From assembly GCA_937921735.1 (NCBI GenBank), contig CAKZTQ010000032.1:32169-96168 (forward strand): a stretch of DNA of 64,000 nt, given 5' to 3'. The notes under the pieces are model-generated. The model was not told the DNA's origin. It searched no databases and was given only the letters and a program-made list of their open reading frames with translations. The translations under genes were made by a program, and so were the position numbers. This DNA is from an uncultured archaeon (lineage in GTDB: Archaea > Hadarchaeota > Hadarchaeia > Hadarchaeales > Hadarchaeaceae). This document shows positions 11,140 to 18,750 of the stretch, piece by piece; the first letter of the stretch is position 1, and each line of letters opens with the position of its first letter.

Positions 11140-11466
11140 CTACCTACGGATACCCAATCTCGTTTCCATCGTCTTTATCAAGTTGAGCCGCGGGGCGATC
11201 GTCAGCATGCCTGTCCAAAGGAGAGTGCATGCTAGGGCCATTGGAACTCCGATCCGAACCATTTCCGGCAGGACTTCAGATAGTCCGGCGGTCAAGAAGG
11301 GCGGATATGGCACGATTTCTCCGTGAGCTAAATGTTCGACCGCCAACATCGCCACGCCGCCCCACAGTAGAGCGTTTAGCCAGTTTATGTTGTACCTCGT
11401 CGGGAACTTTTTCCTGAACAGCGTGGTTATCGCGCCCAGCGCCATGGGAACGAGGAAACAAGCCAC
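11140..11466 (-). CDS. Small membrane protein, paralogue of downstream gene; candidate nickel-linked
   Basis: GTG start at 11466 preceded by an AGGTGA-like RBS and a TATA element; about 3 TM; LLWGGVAMLAVEHLAHGE. Confidence 0.65.
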   Translation of the reverse strand: MACFLVPMALGAITTLFRKKFPTRYNINWLNALLWGGVAMLAVEHLAHGEIVPYPPFLTAGLSEVLPEMVRIGVPMALACTLLWTGMLTIAPRLNLIKTMETRLGIRR

Positions 11467-11486
11467 CCTTTCACCTCTTGCTTTTT

Positions 11487-11514
11487 GTAATACTTTTCCA
11501 TATTTAAATATTAC
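11487..11514. promoter_or_regulatory. Candidate NikR operator GTAATA-N16-TATTAC overlapping TATA box
   Basis: Perfect 6-bp inverted arms with exactly 16-nt spacer, containing TTTAAATAT, about 20 bp upstream of the GTG start of a nikR-containing operon. Confidence 0.6.
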
Positions 11515-11601
11515 CAATTCGATAGTAAAGCGCCAAAGAATTTTGCAGCCCAAAAGAAAAGGCATAAATTGACGAAAATCCACCGTAATCCGGTGAGGTG
11601 A

Positions 11602-11868
11602 ATGGAAAAGGAACCTGTTGAGAAGAAACTCGTAGGAAAGGTTACCCACTACTTTACGAGGATTGGGGTAGCAGTCGTTGAGTTGACAGACGAGTTAAAG
11701 ATAGGCGACAGGATTTCCATAGAGGGCGCGACCACGAATTTTCAACAGGTAGTGGGCTCCATGCAGATCGAACATAAAGACGTAAAGGTCGCTACGGCTG
11801 GGCAATCGATAGGTCTGAAGGTCGACCAAAGGGCACGTGAAGGGGACCTCGTCTACAAGATCCTTTAA
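11602..11868 (+). CDS. EF-Tu domain-2-like small beta-barrel protein
   Basis: KLVGKVTHYFTRIGVAVVELTDELKIGDRISIEG...MQIEHKDV. Confidence 0.8.
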   Translation: MEKEPVEKKLVGKVTHYFTRIGVAVVELTDELKIGDRISIEGATTNFQQVVGSMQIEHKDVKVATAGQSIGLKVDQRAREGDLVYKIL

Positions 11869-12737
11869 GCGGTTAGATCTAGCTTAAAAAGCAGGATTTT
11901 CGCCTTTCTTATATTTTCGGGAAGATTTCTGCAGTTCTTACAAAGGCCCATAGTTTGGGCGATCAAATCGCGATACCCTGAGAACTTCTCCTTTTTTTCC
12001 AGTATTCTGTCTAAGGTTCTCTCGAGTTGGGGGGTCGGCGCGAAAGTACTTCCGCATGCTGAGCATCGCCGCAGCTCTATCTTGGCTTCAGCCCCGATCG
12101 CTTTTCTATCCCCAGTTGCTCGTGGGCGCTCGGCCCCAAGCTCCACTGCCTCCTCCGGGCAGGCCTCCTCGCAGGAGGCACAGGAAATGCACTTTTCGTA
12201 TCTGAACCTCACCTTTCGTTCGTTGCCTTCGTCGACCATCTCTATTGCTCCAGTCGGACAAACCTGCACACAGGCCCCGCATCCGGTGCACTTCTCCGCG
12301 TCGATATTGGGCATTCCCCGAAAGCCACCGGGCACCTCCCAAGCTTTTGACCCCAGCTTTAAAACGTCAACGAGAGCCTCGACGATGGCGTGAGGGCTTG
12401 GAGGACACCCAGGCACATATGCGTCCACGTGAATTATTTCGTCCACCATGCCGTCCACGCTATAAGAGCCCTCGAAGGCCTCGCCGGACAGGGCACAAGC
12501 GCCGACCGCGATGGCTAGCCTCGGCGGCTTCAACCTTTCGTATACTTCTCTGAGCATATCTCGCGTCTTGACCGTCGGTACCCCTGTGACGATGAGCACG
12601 TTGGCCTCACTTGGGTCCCCGACGAGCTTTACCCCCAGCTCCTCTAACCCGAACCTTCTCGCAAATGCGCTGAACACTTCGATGTCACATCCGTTGCACG
12701 AGCCTACGTCCAGACGATAAACGTTGACCTGCCTCAA
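11865..12737 (-). CDS. [NiFe]-hydrogenase small subunit (NuoB/HycG-like) fused to a 2[4Fe-4S] ferredoxin domain
   Basis: SCNGCDIE, GACALSGEAF, VPGCPPSP cluster ligands; C-terminal CTGCGACVQVCPTGAI and CISCASCEEACPEEAV. Confidence 0.88.
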   Translation of the reverse strand: MRQVNVYRLDVGSCNGCDIEVFSAFARRFGLEELGVKLVGDPSEANVLIVTGVPTVKTRDMLREVYERLKPPRLAIAVGACALSGEAFEGSYSVDGMVDEIIHVDAYVPGCPPSPHAIVEALVDVLKLGSKAWEVPGGFRGMPNIDAEKCTGCGACVQVCPTGAIEMVDEGNERKVRFRYEKCISCASCEEACPEEAVELGAERPRATGDRKAIGAEAKIELRRCSACGSTFAPTPQLERTLDRILEKKEKFSGYRDLIAQTMGLCKNCRNLPENIRKAKILLFKLDLTA

Positions 12738-13834
12738 ACCCCTCTCCTGAGCTCCGACAGCTCCACCTGATGCTTTTTTCCAGTTCGTTGATCTACGAGC
12801 GTCAGACGATTTGTGCAGGAGATGCAGCGGTCTATGCTTTCTAAAATCAAGGGAAGGTCACTTAACCTCTGTCCCCGCAACATCTCAGGGAGGCTGCGCT
12901 CGTTCATGTAGGTGGGCGTTCTGATCTTTACCCTCTCAGGGATGTTCGTGCCGTTCGACTTGACGAAGTAGATCAATTCGCCTCGCGGCGCTTCCACCCT
13001 CCCAACCTCTTCCTTTTCCTTTGGCGGCTCGCCAACTTCGGCCGCGATGTTGCCGGATGGGAAATCGTCTAATAGCTGCCGTATGATCTCGATGCTTTCA
13101 AAAGTTTCCTTTACCCTGACAAGCGTTCTCGAAAGCACGTCTCCCCCGTCCTCCACCTGCACCTCGAAGTCTACCTCTTCGTATGCGGCGTAGGGATCGT
13201 CCTTGCGAACGTCGCTCTCAACGCCGGATGCCCTCAAAACGGGCCCCACGACACCTAACGCCAGCGCTTTCTCCCTTGGCAATGGGCCTATCCCCGAAAG
13301 TTTCGGGGCAAGTTCCCGCGTGGCACGGGCGATGTACCCTGAGAGGCTTGTTAAATCGTCTAGCGCGTGTCTAAGTCTTCTGATCATCTCCACGCTTAGG
13401 TCCCCCCTCACCCCACCTATCGCGTTGATCCCATAATGGACGCGGTTGCCGCACATCAGCTCGATCAGATCCATGATTTCCTCCCGCGCATCGACGATTT
13501 TGATGAAATGTTCCTTTTCGCCGAGGGTGTGAAACAGTAACGCGGTCCATAGATAATGGCTCTGGAGCCGCTCAAGTTCAAACATAATCGTTCGAATGTA
13601 CTTGGCCCTCTCCGGTGGCTCAACCTCGAAGACCTTCTCTACGGTTTGACAGTAACAAGTGGTGTGGGCATGTGAGCAAAATCCGCATATCCGCTCGCAT
13701 AGGAAAACGCCTTGGGCATAGGTCTTTGTGGCGAGGAGCCTCTCGATGCCCCTATGCGTGTAACCTTGCTTTATGTCCACGTCGACGATCTTCTCGTTGC
13801 TCACCGTAACTTCGTAGAGTTCGGGCTCTACCAA
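12734..13834 (-). CDS. [NiFe]-hydrogenase large subunit (NuoD/HycE-like); N-terminus uncertain
   Basis: GYTHRGIERL, ERICGFCSHAH (N-terminal CxxC) and DRCISCTNR (C-terminal CxxC). In-frame conserved residues RTSKIVVIGPYHPA extend upstream to 13876 without a standard start. Confidence 0.88.
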   Translation of the reverse strand: MVEPELYEVTVSNEKIVDVDIKQGYTHRGIERLLATKTYAQGVFLCERICGFCSHAHTTCYCQTVEKVFEVEPPERAKYIRTIMFELERLQSHYLWTALLFHTLGEKEHFIKIVDAREEIMDLIELMCGNRVHYGINAIGGVRGDLSVEMIRRLRHALDDLTSLSGYIARATRELAPKLSGIGPLPREKALALGVVGPVLRASGVESDVRKDDPYAAYEEVDFEVQVEDGGDVLSRTLVRVKETFESIEIIRQLLDDFPSGNIAAEVGEPPKEKEEVGRVEAPRGELIYFVKSNGTNIPERVKIRTPTYMNERSLPEMLRGQRLSDLPLILESIDRCISCTNRLTLVDQRTGKKHQVELSELRRGV

Positions 13835-13876
13835 GGCAGGATGATAAGGACCTATGACTACTATTTTCGACGTACG

Positions 13877-14743
13877 CTACACCCCCATTTTCTCGATCAA
13901 CTGTGAAATGGGGCTGCGGTGGAACTCGAGCTTGAGCTCGTTTGTAGGGACGCCCACCGCCAAAGCCAATAACTCAACTATGTGGAGGCACGGAAAGTTG
14001 TATTTCAAGCCATATTTCCTTAGCGAGATCTGGCCCGTCTCAAACTGGAGGATGCACATTGGACAAGCGGTAATGATGCCGTCAACCATAAGTTCCTCGT
14101 AGCATCTCAATTTGAGGTGCAGCCTCTCTTTAAGTGCCGCTTCTTCGTTTACTTGCATCATTGGGAATCCACAACACATGCGATCTAGTTTGCAGCTGAC
14201 CACGTCGGCGCCGGTAGCTTGTACCAGCTCCGTCAACATCCCCGGTTTTCTCCAAATGTCCCCCCCGTCGGCCTCGCGAAAGAGATGACATCCAGGATGA
14301 ACCGCAGCCCTGAACGTCAGTGGTTTGGCGATTTCCTTTATTCGGCTGATCCCAATGTCTTCGTATAGAATTTCAACGATGTGTTTCACGTTTACCGTGC
14401 CCTCATACTTTCTCCCGACCTCCGAAAGTAGTCCGTTCACCTCTTCTCTCAGTCCACTTTCTTGCTTCATCGCTTCGTTCGCTTCCCAAAGCGTTTCGTA
14501 GCACCCGTTGCACAAGGTTATGATATCCAAACCAAGTTGCTCGGCTAAGCTTAGGTTTCTAGCGGAGAGCGCGAGGGACATCCGCCTGTCGGCTAAACGT
14601 GCCACCACAGGATCTGGACAACAGGAGTAGCCGGAAAGGTCCAATACCTCAACACCTAGCCTCTCGAAAAGTTTTCTGGCTGCAAGTTCCACGCTGGGGA
14701 TCCTCTGAGGGATGAGACAACCTAAGAATAGTGCGTATTTCAT
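13877..14743 (-). CDS. hdrB: HdrB-like heterodisulfide reductase subunit (CCG domains)
   Basis: Two cysteine-rich CCG-type motifs: YSCCPDP...CNGC and HPGC...MCCGFP...CPMC. Confidence 0.88.
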   Translation of the reverse strand: MKYALFLGCLIPQRIPSVELAARKLFERLGVEVLDLSGYSCCPDPVVARLADRRMSLALSARNLSLAEQLGLDIITLCNGCYETLWEANEAMKQESGLREEVNGLLSEVGRKYEGTVNVKHIVEILYEDIGISRIKEIAKPLTFRAAVHPGCHLFREADGGDIWRKPGMLTELVQATGADVVSCKLDRMCCGFPMMQVNEEAALKERLHLKLRCYEELMVDGIITACPMCILQFETGQISLRKYGLKYNFPCLHIVELLALAVGVPTNELKLEFHRSPISQLIEKMGV

Positions 14744-14748
14744 GAAAT

Positions 14749-15405
14749 CTACCCTCGCCTCAACTTTTTCCTCTCCCAATCGTATCCTGCTTTTTTATCG
14801 AAGGCAACCCGTTTCATCAGTTCCTGAAGTTCGCGGAGTGCTTCCTCGCTCGCGTAGCTGGCAGGGGGAGATGCCGGCAGACCGGCTTCGTCTCTCTTCC
14901 GCTGCATGTGAGGTGAAAGCGGGGCGGTCGTGCCAACCGATATCAGGGACTCGGCCACCGGACATATTTTAGCAGGAAGCTCCCCCTCGAAGGGGCCTCT
15001 CAGGGGTGGACTCCCGGACCACCCCTCCGGTAATAGTAAGGGAGCAGGTCTTGGATGGGCTTTGAACCTCACTCCGAAAAGCTCAGCGGTTTCCCTCTCC
15101 GCCCACTCCGCGGCTGGCATTAAATCCGAGATGCTGTCGATTTCACTTGTTTCCTTCGCGATCACCGCGCGCAAGACCACAACTGTGCCATCGACGTCGA
15201 AGTTGTAAAGCAATTCGATGTCTAGACCTTCGTCGACGGCAGCTAGCATCATAAACCTTCCCTTATTCGATAGTATCTCGACCGCCTTCCGAATCGACCG
15301 CGGCTCGATTTCGACAACCGCCCTCCTTTCGCGAGAGTAAATGACCCTCGCCTTGACTTCCCTCGTGAGACCCTCGAGGATTTCATCCACGGCCAGATCG
15401 GTCAC
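14749..15405 (-). CDS. NuoC/HycE N-terminal-like 30 kDa subunit
   Basis: DLMPAAEWAERETAELFGVRFKAHPRPAPLLLPEGW signature. Confidence 0.88.
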   Translation of the reverse strand: MTDLAVDEILEGLTREVKARVIYSRERRAVVEIEPRSIRKAVEILSNKGRFMMLAAVDEGLDIELLYNFDVDGTVVVLRAVIAKETSEIDSISDLMPAAEWAERETAELFGVRFKAHPRPAPLLLPEGWSGSPPLRGPFEGELPAKICPVAESLISVGTTAPLSPHMQRKRDEAGLPASPPASYASEEALRELQELMKRVAFDKKAGYDWERKKLRRG

Positions 15406-15868
15406 CCTCTATAGCATACATGCGTCTGTTAAATTCCTCCGCCTCGGCTCGGCTTACCACTCTCAAAGCTCCGGGCGAACAATACTTCGCGCATACCGGA
15501 TCTCCATCGCAGAAATCACATTTCGCCGAAACTCGATGTTCCTCGTCGAACCATGGGCATGATAGGGGACAAGCTAGGATGCAGGACCGGCAACCAATGC
15601 ACTTCATCGGATTTATCTTCACCCATCCGCTCTCATCGCTTTTGGTTATCGCTTCCTCGGGGCAGGACGCCAAGCAAACCGGCTCCTCGCAGTGTCTGCA
15701 GTTCGTTGCCTCAAATCTCGCCACACGTTCATCGAGCGAAATATGGATGTGAGATTTAGCTGGATCTAGGGTGCCATAGTGCTGAAAAGCACAAGCTATT
15801 TCACAATATCCGCAGCCCGTGCATCGCTCTGGGTCGTAAATCAAAACTTTCTGATGGGCTGCTTTCAT
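15383..15868 (-). CDS. HycB/DmsB-like polyferredoxin (4 x [4Fe-4S])
   Basis: CTGCGYCEIAC, CRHCEEPVCLASC, CIGCRSCILAC, CDFCDGDPVCAKYC. Confidence 0.92.
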   Translation of the reverse strand: MKAAHQKVLIYDPERCTGCGYCEIACAFQHYGTLDPAKSHIHISLDERVARFEATNCRHCEEPVCLASCPEEAITKSDESGWVKINPMKCIGCRSCILACPLSCPWFDEEHRVSAKCDFCDGDPVCAKYCSPGALRVVSRAEAEEFNRRMYAIEGDRSGRG

Positions 15869-15920
15869 TTAGGCCTCGCTCCACACCGGGTGCTGGTTCA
15901 GGTCCATCTAACCATCGGAT

Positions 15921-16166
15921 CTATGTGAGGACCTCAACCTCCGCATCTTTGACCACGGATTCAGCCGCTGACTTCACCTGTTTGACTAAATAAGCTATCA
16001 GAGGACATCCGGGGATAGTTGGCCTAAATAATATTTTAGCTTTGTCCCCCTTCACTGTTATTCCTTCGATCATCCCCATGTCAACCACGTTTATGCCGGT
16101 CTCTGGGTCTATCACATCGCGAAGCTTTTCCCTTATCTGCTCCACCTTGTCCATCCCATCGCTCAT
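15921..16166 (-). CDS. DUF59/MIP18-family iron-sulfur assembly protein
   Basis: LRDVIDPETGINVVDMGMIEGI. Confidence 0.9.
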   Translation of the reverse strand: MSDGMDKVEQIREKLRDVIDPETGINVVDMGMIEGITVKGDKAKILFRPTIPGCPLIAYLVKQVKSAAESVVKDAEVEVLT

Positions 16167-17104
16167 ACCAACTCCTCGCCTGGCCTCCACTCAAATTGCT
16201 CCTGTAGTACAACATAAGCCGCAGATGGTGGGATTATGCCTCGCTCAGTTATTATCAGGTCTATGTATTCTGGAGGAGTAACGTCGAAGACCGGGTTGCG
16301 GATTTTAACGCCGGGAAATCTCTTTGGGTTCACTATCTCATTTGGTGGTCGCTCTTCGATCTCCACCAATCTCCCGACGAGGGTGCCTGGATGGAACTTA
16401 TAGCTCTCCGCCGCCACGAAGAACAGCACCCTAGCTTCATTCGCGGCCAACGCTAGTTGGGAGGTACCAATCTTGTTTATCACCGCGCCGTTCGCTGCTA
16501 TGCTGTCGGCACCGACTATCACCTTATCGACATCTCTTATGAAGTGCCTTACCGCAGAATCGACTATCAGCGTCGTCGGGATACCGGCCCTGCTCAGCTC
16601 GCGCGCGCTTATCAATCCCTGCCTCATTGGTCTAGACTCCGTTACGAATACTTCGAGGCGTTTCCCTTGTTTAAAAGCGGTTTTGATAACAGAGAGGGCA
16701 CAGTCGCTGTTACAATGTGTCATTATTACGTCTCCATCGGATATCCTGCGCGAGCCGATCTCTCCGATCCTCTTAACGGCCTCCAGAGACGTTTTGATGA
16801 ACTCATCAGCTTTGGAGATCACCATCTTCCGCAATGTCTCCAAATCTAGGTCTTTCGATACCATAGCTTTGTGCGTAACAAATCGTATCGCATTGGGCAA
16901 CGACACAGCGGTCGGCCGCGTGTTCAATAAGAACCTAGAAACCTGTTCGAGTTCTTTCAAGAATTCAGCAGATGTCCTAGCTTTCGTTGTCTTAGCCGCT
17001 ATCTTAAGTGCCCTAGCGGCAGCTCTCGCTATCCTACCGGCCCCCCTTATTCGCATTTTTCGGATATCCTCAGCAATTTTCTCGATTTGGGCTTGTGCCA
17101 TCAT
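16163..17104 (-). CDS. Ribose-1,5-bisphosphate isomerase (eIF2B-like fold)
   Basis: MTHCNSDCALSVI and VGADSIAANGAVINKIGTSQLAL, R15Pi-type active-site Cys and Asp. Confidence 0.85.
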   Translation of the reverse strand: MMAQAQIEKIAEDIRKMRIRGAGRIARAAARALKIAAKTTKARTSAEFLKELEQVSRFLLNTRPTAVSLPNAIRFVTHKAMVSKDLDLETLRKMVISKADEFIKTSLEAVKRIGEIGSRRISDGDVIMTHCNSDCALSVIKTAFKQGKRLEVFVTESRPMRQGLISARELSRAGIPTTLIVDSAVRHFIRDVDKVIVGADSIAANGAVINKIGTSQLALAANEARVLFFVAAESYKFHPGTLVGRLVEIEERPPNEIVNPKRFPGVKIRNPVFDVTPPEYIDLIITERGIIPPSAAYVVLQEQFEWRPGEELV

Positions 17105-17151
17105 CTCCCCTTTTTATTTTCCACTTAGTTTAAATATTGGGTGAAAATGGG

Positions 17152-17388
17152 TTAAGTAACGTGTTTCCGCAATTCGTTGAAAAAAATCCGCAAGTCGGTC
17201 TTGTGGACGGGGTCCGTTTCGGCCGAGATCTTATCCCTTAATTTTTCCATAAATGTTTGTAAGCCTTGGCTCTCGTTTAATAGCTCCTGAATTACTTCGC
17301 GAAGCTCGTGCGGATAAACCAAATAAGCCATAGTTGAGGAAAATGAGTCCCATATTAGTTTTGTTTCAGCTTCTCGCATCTTTGGCAC
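17152..17388 (-). CDS. Hypothetical protein co-directional with Lrp regulator
   Basis: 78 aa ORF abutting 17389. Confidence 0.45.
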   Translation of the reverse strand: MPKMREAETKLIWDSFSSTMAYLVYPHELREVIQELLNESQGLQTFMEKLRDKISAETDPVHKTDLRIFFNELRKHVT

Positions 17389-17862
17389 CTAGAGATTCAC
17401 CAACGTTTCCTTTACGGTTTCCATAACTACTACAGTTCTGACATTTTTCACGGGATCGAAGGAATAAATATGTTCTTTGATGAATTTATTAAGGCTTTCG
17501 AGATCCTTAACCCGGATCTTTATCATTAGGTTATGGCCTCCCGTTGTGCGGTGGAGCTCACAAACCTCATGAGACTTGGAAAGACGCGAGATAAGCTTTT
17601 GCATGCTTGGAAAATCGATATCGACGCTCACAAATGCTAGAAGTCCTCGGTCAAGTTTTTTGGGATCGATGATAGCAGTGTATCCCTTGATAAGACCCGA
17701 ACGCTCCAACAGTTTTATGCGCCTCCGAACCCCGGATGTGCTTAGCCCAACTTCCCTGCCCATTTTACTGATAGGTATGCGGGCATTAGCGTTTAACATC
17801 TTCAAAAGTTTTAGATCAACGCTGTCCAAAATTTCGCCTCCGACCCTTCGTGCAAGTTTCAT
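17389..17862 (-). CDS. Lrp/AsnC-family transcriptional regulator
   Basis: LKMLNANARIPISKMGREVGLSTSGVRRRIKLLERSGLIKGY HTH and RAM-type domain. Confidence 0.93.
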   Translation of the reverse strand: MKLARRVGGEILDSVDLKLLKMLNANARIPISKMGREVGLSTSGVRRRIKLLERSGLIKGYTAIIDPKKLDRGLLAFVSVDIDFPSMQKLISRLSKSHEVCELHRTTGGHNLMIKIRVKDLESLNKFIKEHIYSFDPVKNVRTVVVMETVKETLVNL

Positions 17863-17952
17863 CTCTTTAATTATTTATTTTTTGCGTGTTCAATTTTGCG
17901 CATCCTTGTTCTTTCGAAGATTTTATTTTCTCAGGCTTGACAAGTTTTTAAC

Positions 17953-18750
17953 ATGTTGAATGCCGAGATCCTTTCGTTGGGAAATGAGCTCATCGAGGGC
18001 CTACGAACTAACACGAATGCGACATGGCTCGCGAGGGAGCTCACGCGATTGGGCATCCGGGTGACCCGCATCACTTGCGTCGGAGACGAGCAGGGTGAGA
18101 TAAAAGCTGCCATCGGCGAGGCCCTTGCTAGGAAACCTAATGTGCTCATCATAACGGGTGGACTCGGGGCGACTCCAGATGATAGAACTCGCGAAGCTCT
18201 CGCGCTGGCTATGCGACGGGGGCTGATTTTGAATTCCGTAGCCCTTAAACTTGTGGAGTCAAGCTATAGACGCTTGGGACCATCGCGATCGATAAAACGC
18301 GAGGCTTTGGCCCAGGCGAAACAGAAGATGGCGAGGATTCCAAAAGGTGCAATCCCTTTGCCAAACCAAGTTGGTTTGGCACCGGGCATTAAGCTCAGGC
18401 ACGGAAAAACTTTAATATTTTGTTTACCCGGCGTCCCGGCCGAGGCGAAGGCGATCTTCCGGACCTCTGTTCGGCATAACCTAGCCGAACTGGGTGGACA
18501 GGTGATGTGCAGCCGCACGGTGCTAGTAAAGGGTATCGATGAGACGACGTTAGCACCCCTGCTGGAAAGGTTGGCCCATGCGTTTCCTAGCGTCGATGTT
18601 CGTTCTTATCCTTCGTGGAAGGGTACACAAAGCCAAATCAAAATAATGTTGGTGGCCCCGACGGCGGAGCAAGTAAAGGCTGCGGCCGAATTCTTTGAAC
18701 GTTCTTTAAAGGGATCTCGCGCATCAACCAGTCGGCGTGACCACCGTTAA
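17953..18750 (+). CDS. CinA/MoaB-like molybdopterin-binding domain protein
   Basis: AEILSLGNELIEG, VLIITGGLGATPDDRTREA, CLPGVPAEAKAIF. Confidence 0.9.
   Translation: MLNAEILSLGNELIEGLRTNTNATWLARELTRLGIRVTRITCVGDEQGEIKAAIGEALARKPNVLIITGGLGATPDDRTREALALAMRRGLILNSVALKLVESSYRRLGPSRSIKREALAQAKQKMARIPKGAIPLPNQVGLAPGIKLRHGKTLIFCLPGVPAEAKAIFRTSVRHNLAELGGQVMCSRTVLVKGIDETTLAPLLERLAHAFPSVDVRSYPSWKGTQSQIKIMLVAPTAEQVKAAAEFFERSLKGSRASTSRRDHR

Noticed and set aside
13877-13879. Pyrrolysine UAG read-through as the explanation for the HdrB/NuoD junction
   Set aside because: Not supported beyond coincidence of frame: UAG is a common stop in this window and HdrB ends at the length expected for the family; left as one testable option only.
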